From the NCBI GenBank assembly GCA_001820655.1, contig MHQM01000045.1, positions 1 to 5,454 of the forward strand: DNA of 5,454 nucleotides, written 5' to 3'. The position numbers and the translations under genes were made by a program. Origin of the DNA: Candidatus Sungbacteria bacterium RIFCSPHIGHO2_02_FULL_52_23. Its GTDB lineage: Bacteria; Patescibacteriota; Minisyncoccia; Sungbacterales; HO2-52-23. The notes under the pieces are model-generated. The model had not been told where the DNA came from. It saw only the letters and a program-made list of their open reading frames with translations, and searched no databases. Positions 1 through 5,454 of the stretch are shown here, piece after piece (within the stretch, counting starts at the first letter, position 1; every line of letters starts with the position of its first letter).

Positions 1-2
1 TG

Positions 3-2003
3 ACGCAGGTACAAAATGCACGCCGCGAACTTCTGATCGTATCCGTATCCCCTCAAAATATTGAACGGGGCGATTTGTGGTTTTCGGAAAATAGTGATGC
101 GATCAGAAAAGCAGTCCGCACCAATCCGTGGTGGCGCGATAATGCCGTCTTTTTGGAGAAAGATCTTGTCATCAAGCCCTCATTGCTTGTCCGGCGGCTC
201 ATTGATTTTGGATATGAGCGGGCGCTACGTGCGGCCGGCCGCGGCATATTTGCCGCGCACGGCGGCATGATTGACGTCTGGCCGCTCAACTCCGCGCATC
301 CATACACAATAGAGTTTTCCGGCAACACGATTGCATCCATCACCGCGCGCGAAGGCGCCGACTGGCGGACGCGTGACATTCTCTCAAAACCCAAAGCGAC
401 AAAAAAAGATTACATTTTTATTCCCGGCGGATACGTCGTCCATACGGACCACGGCATAGGAATTTATCGCGGGACGGAAGGCGATTTTTACAAAATAGAA
501 TATGCGGCTCCAGCCCCGGGACGGGAGCCTGACATACTTCTCGTGCCGACAAACCAGCAGGATCGCCTGACGCCGTATGTCGGATTTGTAACACCCGTCA
601 TCCATCGCCTCGGCGGAGCGCTCTGGTCGCGCACCAAACGCAAAGTCCGGGAAGATGCGGAGAAACTTGCGCAGGCGCTCTTTGCTTTGTATCAGACGCG
701 CCACCGCGCGACGCGCCCGGGATACCACTATGACCCGTCTTTTCTTGCAGCACTCCACAGCACATTCAAATATGAAGAGACCGAAGACCAGTATCGCGCG
801 GAGCAGGACATCGTAAAAGACCTTGCACGCGAGCGGCCCATGGATCGCCTGCTTGTCGGCGACGTAGGATTCGGCAAAACCGAAATCGCGATCCGGGCTA
901 CTGCCGCAGCCATTGCAGGCGGCAGGCAGGTCGCGGTGCTCGCACCCACGACAGTGCTTGCCGCACAGCACGAGCGCACATTTCGCGAACGCCTGGAGCC
1001 GCTTGCAATTACCGTCGGCGCACTCTCGCGGCTGACTGATTCCGGCGAGCAACGCGCTTTGCTCAAAAAACTCGCGGAAGGCCGCGTTGACTGTATCATC
1101 GGTACAAGCCGCCTGCTTTCCTCCGACATCGTATTCAAGAATCTTGGCATGGTGATCATTGATGAAGAACAGCGCTTCGGCGTAAAGCAAAAAGAACGCT
1201 GTAAAGAAATGCGCGCCGAAGTTGACGTGCTTTCTCTGTCCGCGACTCCGATCCCGCGCACGCTCTCGCTCGCACTTGCCAAACTCCGCGACATCTCGCG
1301 CCTGGATACGCCGCCGCCGGATCGGATGGCGATTGCAACCGCAGTGCTTCCGTATGGCGCAAAACTCATCCGCGAGGCGATCGCGTACGAGCTTGCGCGC
1401 GGCGGACAGGTGTATTTTCTGCATAACCGCGTGGAGACCATCGGGCACGCCCGCGAACGTCTGCAAAAAATCCTCTCACTATCATCTTCGGACGATCGTC
1501 ATAAAGCTGTAGTGAGGAGAAACAAAGTGCCGAGGATCGGCATCATCCACGGCAGGATGGCAGAAGACGAGCTTCTCGCCGCCATGGATTCTTTCCGCAA
1601 CAAAGAAACGGATATCTTGCTTGCAACCACCATCATCGAAAACGGTCTGGACATCTCATCCGCAAATACGCTCATCGTGGATGACGCCGCGCGGCTTGGA
1701 CTTGCACAGGCGCACCAGCTCCGCGGACGCATCGGCCGCGGAGGCATACAGGCGTTCTCGTATTTTCTCTACAAACCCCAGCGGCTCACGGAGCGCGCCG
1801 CAAAGCGTCTGGATGCGCTCAAAGAATACGCCGAGCTCGGATCGGGGTACCAGATAGCACTCCGCGATCTTGAGATACGCGGAGCGGGCAACGTCTTCGG
1901 GCGCGAGCAGTCGGGCGCGATCAACAAAGTCGGGCTCAATCTCTACTGCCAGATGATTGCGGCATCCGCGGAAGAAGCGGGGTATACATCGGAAGAAAAT
2001 TGA
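3..2003 (+). CDS. mfd: Transcription-repair coupling factor Mfd, 5'-partial, reduced domain set
   Basis: Mfd is a cytoplasmic SF2 ATPase that binds stalled RNA polymerase, translocates on upstream DNA to release it, and recruits UvrA for nucleotide excision repair. The frame is open from base 3, so the true start lies upstream; a TTG at 75 is only an edge artefact. Of 666 visible residues, about 1-115 are UvrB-like (core GRGIFAAHGGMIDVWP). The CarD-like RNA-polymerase-interacting domain lies at 141-194 (GGYVVHTDHGIGIY). The translocase follows: Walker A GDVGFGKTE 286-294, DEEQ box 387-390, SATPIPRT 413-420, TTIIENGLDI 542-551, QLRGRIGR 572-579, and the TRG-like RDLEIRGAGNVFGREQSG 621-638. RecG shares the translocase, but the RID and UvrB-like parts point to Mfd. 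Oddities against my memory of E. coli Mfd (about 1150 residues) are that most of D1b and all of D3 are missing, D7 is missing, and about 18 extra residues occur at 491-508. The catalytic motifs look intact, so it is probably functional. It likely heads or joins the dprA-topA transcription unit. Confidence 0.95.
   Translation, partial: TQVQNARRELLIVSVSPQNIERGDLWFSENSDAIRKAVRTNPWWRDNAVFLEKDLVIKPSLLVRRLIDFGYERALRAAGRGIFAAHGGMIDVWPLNSAHPYTIEFSGNTIASITAREGADWRTRDILSKPKATKKDYIFIPGGYVVHTDHGIGIYRGTEGDFYKIEYAAPAPGREPDILLVPTNQQDRLTPYVGFVTPVIHRLGGALWSRTKRKVREDAEKLAQALFALYQTRHRATRPGYHYDPSFLAALHSTFKYEETEDQYRAEQDIVKDLARERPMDRLLVGDVGFGKTEIAIRATAAAIAGGRQVAVLAPTTVLAAQHERTFRERLEPLAITVGALSRLTDSGEQRALLKKLAEGRVDCIIGTSRLLSSDIVFKNLGMVIIDEEQRFGVKQKERCKEMRAEVDVLSLSATPIPRTLSLALAKLRDISRLDTPPPDRMAIATAVLPYGAKLIREAIAYELARGGQVYFLHNRVETIGHARERLQKILSLSSSDDRHKAVVRRNKVPRIGIIHGRMAEDELLAAMDSFRNKETDILLATTIIENGLDISSANTLIVDDAARLGLAQAHQLRGRIGRGGIQAFSYFLYKPQRLTERAAKRLDALKEYAELGSGYQIALRDLEIRGAGNVFGREQSGAINKVGLNLYCQMIAASAEEAGYTSEEN
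1475..1516. repeat. Nested inverted repeat inside an extra in-frame segment of mfd
   Basis: The arms CTCACTA (1475-1481) and TAGTGAG (1510-1516) are perfect 7-bp complements. Between them lie two further collinear pairings: CTT 1486-1488 with AAG 1504-1506, and GAC 1491-1493 with GTC 1498-1500. The last pair is the core of the palindrome GACGATCGTC (1491-1500). The structure falls within codons (about 1473-1526) that have no counterpart in E. coli Mfd, between the helicase motif containing VYFLHNRVET and the HGRM segment. The arms are short, so chance pairing is possible. A small palindromic insertion remains an inference. Confidence 0.4.
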
Positions 2004-2047
2004 TCTGTGTTTGCCAACGCACACCACGCAGGGTATCTTGATCAATA

Positions 2048-3169
2048 ATGCATCTTGAAGAAATAAAATTTCTCAACGCATTCAACGCAATTCCCGGAAT
2101 AGGCGCGGCCACGCTCCGACGGCTCAAAAAACATTTCGGGGCATATGAGACCGCGTGGCGCGCGGACGCGCATGCATACGCTTCCGCAGGGCTTGATCCT
2201 ACTGCGCTCGTGGCACTCCGCGAGCGGAAGTCATCGGTGGATCCCGACCGCGAGATGCAAAAATTCATACAGCACGATATCTGGGCCATCACCGACGAAG
2301 ATCAGTATTATCCGCTATTCTTAAAAGAGATATCCTCGCCGCCCGTTGTCCTCTACGGACGCGGAGAAAAAACGGCTCTTACGGCTCCGCATGCACTTGC
2401 CGTCGTCGGCACGCGCAGGCCCACGCCGTACGGCATAGAGGCGACGGAGACAATCGTAGCGGAACTTGCCGCCTCCGGGATCGCCGTCGTGAGCGGCCTT
2501 GCCACAGGCATTGATACCAAAGCGCACAAGACGGCGTTGGAGCATCGGGGCATCACGATTGCGGTACTCGGATCGGGCATTGATCCTCTCTCCATTTTCC
2601 CTCCGGAAAACCGGGGGCTTGCCGAACGCATCGCCACGAGCGGAGGCGCTGTCATCTCCGAATACGCACCGGGTACGCCCGCAGTCAAAGAGCACTTTCC
2701 CATGAGAAACCGTATCATCGCAGGGATCTCGCGCGGCACGCTCGTCGTAGAAGCGCGGGAAAAATCAGGAGCTCTGATCACCGCGCGGATGGCGCTTGAG
2801 GAGAACCGCGATATCTTCGCAATACCCGGGTCCATCTTTTCTCCCGCCTCTCACGGACCCAATATGCTGATCCAGCAGGGAGCCAAGGCAGTGCGGAGTG
2901 CCGCAAACATTTTGGAGGAGCTTGGTATTGACGGCGCAGTCGCAATGCGGCATCATGCGGCGCAGTCGCTCGGGGGCGACGAAGCGGCGGTGCTCACTCT
3001 GCTTTCCGAAGCCTGTACCGTAGACGACATACGATCGCAAAGCGGTCTTTCGTCGGTCGCAGTGATGGCAGCGCTCTCGCTCCTGGAATTCAAAGGCATG
3101 GTGCGCAATCTCGGCCAGGACACGTATCAACAGACATCCCCACAACATAACCCCACATCACTCGTATGA
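2048..3169 (+). CDS. dprA: DNA-processing protein DprA (Smf), ssDNA-binding RecA loader
   Basis: DprA binds single-stranded DNA entering the cytoplasm during natural transformation, shields it from nucleases and loads RecA; it is also kept by many bacteria not known to be competent. The 373-residue product has the full three-part layout. An N-terminal helix-hairpin-helix/SAM-like domain carries IPGIGAATLRRLKKHFG (15-31). The Rossmann-like DprA core (about 87-291) carries VVGTRRPTPYG (119-129), SGLATGIDTKAH (149-160), GSGIDPLSIFPPENRG (175-190), FPMRNRIIAGIS (217-228) and SGALITAR (240-247). A C-terminal winged-helix DML1-like domain spans about 313-361, followed by a short polar tail. An in-frame TGA at 2039-2041 leaves ATG 2048 as the first usable start. 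The only Shine-Dalgarno candidate, AGGG at 2030-2033, is weak and rather distant (14 bases). The gene starts 44 bases after mfd and overlaps topA by ATGA, so it is probably co-transcribed with both. Family assignment is secure; a role in competence is inferred. Confidence 0.96.
   Translation: MHLEEIKFLNAFNAIPGIGAATLRRLKKHFGAYETAWRADAHAYASAGLDPTALVALRERKSSVDPDREMQKFIQHDIWAITDEDQYYPLFLKEISSPPVVLYGRGEKTALTAPHALAVVGTRRPTPYGIEATETIVAELAASGIAVVSGLATGIDTKAHKTALEHRGITIAVLGSGIDPLSIFPPENRGLAERIATSGGAVISEYAPGTPAVKEHFPMRNRIIAGISRGTLVVEAREKSGALITARMALEENRDIFAIPGSIFSPASHGPNMLIQQGAKAVRSAANILEELGIDGAVAMRHHAAQSLGGDEAAVLTLLSEACTVDDIRSQSGLSSVAVMAALSLLEFKGMVRNLGQDTYQQTSPQHNPTSLV
3166..3169 (+). promoter_or_regulatory. 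ATGA stop/start overlap coupling dprA and topA translation
   Basis: The TGA stop of dprA (3167-3169) overlaps the ATG start of topA (3166-3168). No purine-rich Shine-Dalgarno sequence precedes the ATG, since the upstream bases are C/A-rich (CCCCACATCACTCGT). Overlaps of this kind usually allow ribosomes ending one gene to reinitiate on the next, so topA translation probably depends at least partly on dprA translation. The overlap is seen directly; the coupling is inferred. Confidence 0.75.
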
Positions 3170-5337
3170 AACTCGTCATCGTAGAATCACCGGCAAAATC
3201 AAAAACGATCTCCAAATATCTCGGGCGCGACTACACAGTGAAAGCATCCGTGGGGCACGTGCGCGATCTTCCCAAGAGCAATAAAAACGCGATTGATATC
3301 GCGGCCGGTTTCCTGCCGCACTACGAGATCTCCAAGGGCAAGGAGCATGTGATCAGCGATCTTCGCGCATCCGCGAAAAAAGCCGAAGAAGTGCTTCTGG
3401 CAACCGACCCCGACCGCGAAGGAGAAGCGATCGCGTGGCACGTCGCGGAAGCGCTCGGCCTCAAAAACGCCAAGCGCGTAGTGTTCAATGAAATCACGGA
3501 GACAGCGGTGAAGGACGCCATGCAACATCCGCGCGCCATTGACCAAAACCTGCGCCGCGCGCAGGAGGCGCGCCGCGTACTTGACCGGCTCGTGGGCTAT
3601 GATCTTTCGGGGCTCATCTGGAAAAAAGTGCGCTATGGGCTCTCGGCAGGACGCGTGCAGTCGCCCGCTCTGCGCATCCTCATGGAGCGCGAGCGCGAAA
3701 TCCGCGCGTTCATACCCGAAGATTTTTATGTCATCACCGCAGACGCCGCGACAGCAGGAGGCGTCCCCCTCACTTTTACATGCACTGACGAGCCCAAGAC
3801 GCAGGAAGAGGCGGACAAAATTCTTACAGAAAGTAAGTCAAATCCATGGTCAGTCAAAGACGTGGAAGAGAGCGCTGTAACACGCACGCCACGCGGGCCG
3901 TTTACTACATCCACTCTTCAGCAGGCGGCGTCATCGCGCCTTGGCTTCACTCCTTCGCGCACTATGAGTCTCGCGCAAAAGCTTTATGAAGAGGGGCACA
4001 TTACCTATATGCGCACCGACAGCATGACGCTTGCGCAAGCCGCCCAAAAACAGCTTCTTGTCGTCGTAGAAAAAACATACGGCGCAAAATATGCCCAAGC
4101 CCGCACCTACAAGACAAAAAGCAAAAATGCGCAGGAGGCACACGAAGCGATCCGCCCGACCAATGCGGCGGCCGCACTCGCCGGAGCCACGGATGAGCAA
4201 AAACGACTTTATCGCCTGATCTGGCAGAGGACCGTAGCATCACAGATGGCATCGGCCGAACTCCTGCGGACAAAGATCATTGCCAAAGTCGGCGACGGCA
4301 AGACAGTGCCCGATTTTTCCGTCAACGGCTCGCGCACCGTTTTTGACGGATGGCTCAAAGCGGATCCGGGCGCAAAAGCGGAAGACGTAGAATTGCCAAA
4401 AGTCGCCGCAGGAGAAAAGCTCACGCTCCTGGATATCCGGAGCGAGTACAAACAAACCCAGCCGCCCGGGCGCTACTCCGAAGCGGGACTCATCAAAGAG
4501 CTTGAGCGCCGAGGCATCGGCCGCCCTTCTACCTACGCCTCCATCATCAAGACGCTCTATGATCGCGGCTATACCGAGCGCGAAGGCAGATCACTGCGCC
4601 CGACCGATACCGGAGAAGTCGTCAGCTCGTTTCTTGAAGAAAACTTTACCAAATACATCAGCGACTCATTTACCGCCGAAATGGAAGACAATCTTGACGA
4701 AATCGCAGACGGCGCACGGGATTATGCAAAAACCTTGCGTGATTTTTATGAGCCATTTTCACGCGACGTGGCTTCCAAAAAAGACATCGCCAAACTCACC
4801 ACACTCGGAGACGCACCCAAAGACATCCTGTGCCCCGTCTGCGGAGCGGCGATGGTGATCAAACTCGGCAGATCGGGAAAATTTTTAAGCTGTTCGCGCT
4901 TCCCCGAATGCAACGGCATGCGCTCGCTTGACGGTACCGAGCGGCAAGGGCCGCGCGAGACGGGTGAGGCATGCCCCGAATGCGAAGAGGGTAAACTCAT
5001 AGAGCGCGAAGGCAAATTCGGCAAATTTATCGCATGTAGCAGATACCCCAAGTGCAAATATATTAAAAAGGACGAGAACTCAAACAGCGGAGAAAAGACG
5101 GGCGTTGCCTGCCCCGTGTGCAAAACAGGCGAAATGGTGGGACGGCGCGGCCGCTTCGGAGTTTTTTACAGCTGTTCCAATTACCCGAAATGCAAATATG
5201 CGATCAAGGCAAAACCCACCGGAGCCATCTGCCCTCTTTGTAATTCCCTCATGATGGAAGGCACCAAAACCATCCCCGAGCGCTGCTCCAAGAAAGAATG
5301 CCCCAACCACAATCCGCATAAGACGGCGAAGAAATAA
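3166..5337 (+). CDS. topA: Type IA DNA topoisomerase I with four C-terminal zinc ribbons
   Basis: Topoisomerase I relaxes negative supercoils by cutting one strand, forming a 5'-phosphotyrosine link and passing the other strand through, with Mg2+ bound by the TOPRIM domain. The 723-residue product starts with the typical MKLVIVESPAKSKTI; Glu7 and the DPDREGEAIAWH motif (81-92; Asp81, Asp83, Glu85) are the TOPRIM acidic residues. GLSAGRVQSPALR (158-170) belongs to the conserved core, and HITYMRTDS (278-286) carries the catalytic Tyr281 with Arg283. QEAHEAIRPTN (323-333) and PPGRYSEAGLIKELERRGIGRPSTYASI (433-460) complete the gate region. Four Cys4 zinc ribbons occupy about 556-712, followed by a basic tail (HKTAKK). 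The start is fixed by homology and by the ATGA overlap with dprA; it ends in TAA at 5335-5337. All catalytic motifs are present and the length is ordinary, though shorter than the E. coli enzyme (865). It is the last gene before the terminator. Confidence 0.98.
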   Translation: MKLVIVESPAKSKTISKYLGRDYTVKASVGHVRDLPKSNKNAIDIAAGFLPHYEISKGKEHVISDLRASAKKAEEVLLATDPDREGEAIAWHVAEALGLKNAKRVVFNEITETAVKDAMQHPRAIDQNLRRAQEARRVLDRLVGYDLSGLIWKKVRYGLSAGRVQSPALRILMEREREIRAFIPEDFYVITADAATAGGVPLTFTCTDEPKTQEEADKILTESKSNPWSVKDVEESAVTRTPRGPFTTSTLQQAASSRLGFTPSRTMSLAQKLYEEGHITYMRTDSMTLAQAAQKQLLVVVEKTYGAKYAQARTYKTKSKNAQEAHEAIRPTNAAAALAGATDEQKRLYRLIWQRTVASQMASAELLRTKIIAKVGDGKTVPDFSVNGSRTVFDGWLKADPGAKAEDVELPKVAAGEKLTLLDIRSEYKQTQPPGRYSEAGLIKELERRGIGRPSTYASIIKTLYDRGYTEREGRSLRPTDTGEVVSSFLEENFTKYISDSFTAEMEDNLDEIADGARDYAKTLRDFYEPFSRDVASKKDIAKLTTLGDAPKDILCPVCGAAMVIKLGRSGKFLSCSRFPECNGMRSLDGTERQGPRETGEACPECEEGKLIEREGKFGKFIACSRYPKCKYIKKDENSNSGEKTGVACPVCKTGEMVGRRGRFGVFYSCSNYPKCKYAIKAKPTGAICPLCNSLMMEGTKTIPERCSKKECPNHNPHKTAKK
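4831..5301 (+). other. Tandem array of four zinc-ribbon domains in TopA
   Basis: This is the C-terminal DNA-binding part of TopA. Ribbon 1 uses Cys556, 559, 576 and 582; ribbon 2 uses Cys603, 606, 624 and 630; ribbon 3 uses Cys649, 652, 670 and 676; ribbon 4 uses Cys689, 692, 707 and 712. The first three keep the spacing CxxC-(16 or 17)-C-x5-C with a G(K/R)(F/S)GxF core and a final C-S-x-(Y/F)-P-x-C. The fourth is shorter, CxxC-x14-C-x4-C, and lacks the G-x-F-G core, although all four cysteines remain. Ribbons 2 and 3 are especially alike (SRYPKCKYIKK and SNYPKCKYAIK), which suggests internal duplication. In this family such ribbons bind single-stranded DNA and may contact RNA polymerase. Confidence 0.9.
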
Positions 5338-5350
5338 AGAAACAAAAAAT

Positions 5351-5377
5351 AACAGGCGGATCGCAGATCCGCCTGTT
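5351..5377. terminator. Intrinsic terminator hairpin between convergent genes, probably bidirectional
   Basis: Bases 5351-5362 (AACAGGCGGATC) and 5366-5377 (GATCCGCCTGTT) form a perfect 12-bp stem with a GCA loop, 14 bases after the topA stop. On the + strand the stem is followed by a short, interrupted T-run (TTTGTTAT, including the stem end). On the - strand it is followed by a better U-tract (complement of AAACAAAAAAT, 5340-5350). It can therefore end topA transcription and, more convincingly, a minus-strand transcript arriving from the right. Confidence 0.8.
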
Positions 5378-5402
5378 TGTTATAGGACGGCGATAAAAAT
5401 TC

Positions 5403-5454
5403 TTACGCCTCTTTGATCATCTTGCCTATGATCCCGCGAAGTTCCTCCTCCGAG
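5403..5454 (-). CDS. C-terminal end of an unidentified convergent protein, partial
   Basis: Read on the minus strand from the right edge, one frame gives 16 residues, SEEELRGIIGKMIKEA, followed by TAA (complement of 5403-5405). The acidic start and the alternating hydrophobic and charged residues look like a genuine C-terminal amphipathic helix. The stop lies 25 bases before a terminator hairpin whose U-tract is better on this strand, as expected for a gene ending here. The fragment is too short to name a family. Chance openness of 16 codons cannot be excluded from length alone, so the call rests mainly on composition and on the terminator. Confidence 0.55.
   Translation of the reverse strand, partial: SEEELRGIIGKMIKEA

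Noticed and set aside
75..77. TTG as the start codon of mfd.
   Set aside because: The same frame is open for 24 codons to its left, up to base 3, and known Mfd proteins need D1a and the rest of D2 upstream. The true start is outside the window.
384..1466. Long open frames on the minus strand across mfd (384-1466 and 728-1441).
   Set aside because: They lie antisense to unmistakable Mfd helicase motifs, resemble no family I know and have biased residue content. They are shadows of GC-rich codon use.
858..2003. The helicase half as RecG rather than Mfd.
   Set aside because: RecG shares the translocase and TRG motif, but the CarD-like RNA-polymerase-interacting domain and the UvrB-like segment upstream in the same frame are specific to Mfd.
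2004..2047. Possible terminator or promoter between mfd and dprA, including the weak stem CTGTGT/ACGCAG and the palindrome TTGATCAA at 2038-2045.
   Set aside because: The stem is only six pairs with a G-T wobble and no T-run, the palindrome is eight bases, and no paired -35/-10 boxes are visible. Read-through is more likely.
2353..2835. Minus-strand frames inside dprA (2321-2695, 2353-2835, 2765-3148).
   Set aside because: They are antisense to conserved DprA core motifs and have no recognisable domain or upstream signals.
4502..4858. Plus-strand open frame inside topA.
   Set aside because: It is out of frame with intact topA coding sequence and its translation is low-complexity without family features.
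5429..5454. ATG on the + strand at 5429 as the start of a rightward gene.
   Set aside because: There is no ribosome-binding site or promoter before it, and it is antisense to the more plausible minus-strand C-terminus.

Overview
The window is a densely packed bacterial chromosome segment. Three co-oriented genes on the + strand fill almost all of it: the 3' part of mfd (transcription-repair coupling factor, cut by the left edge), dprA (ssDNA-binding RecA loader) and topA (type IA DNA topoisomerase I). The lineage is not decided by the sequence. TGA and TAA both act as stops, so the standard bacterial code fits. Tight packing, weak Shine-Dalgarno signals, a strongly pared-down Mfd and the style of the TopA core would suit a reduced-genome bacterium such as a member of the Patescibacteria/CPR (Parcubacteria-like), but that is a tentative inference.

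Layout: bases 3-2003 are an uninterrupted mfd reading frame that is already open at the left edge. A 44-base gap follows, with no clear promoter or terminator. dprA occupies 2048-3169 and overlaps topA (3166-5337) by the four bases ATGA, a translational-coupling arrangement. The last 117 bases hold a perfect 12-bp inverted repeat (5351-5377) that looks like a shared terminator. Beyond it is the last 16 codons of a probable convergent minus-strand gene (5403-5454). No tRNA, rRNA, CRISPR array, insertion sequence or phage gene was seen.

The genes share a theme of genome maintenance. Mfd removes RNA polymerase stalled at lesions, DprA protects incoming or single-stranded DNA and loads RecA onto it, and TopA relaxes negative supercoils such as those produced behind transcription. 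All three act in the cytoplasm on DNA.

I found no wholly new system. The most unusual object is the Mfd architecture. Compared with the E. coli protein, most of domain D1b and all of D3 are replaced by a linker of about 20 residues, and the C-terminal D7 domain is absent. An extra stretch of about 18 residues sits inside the second helicase lobe, and its DNA can fold into a nested hairpin.
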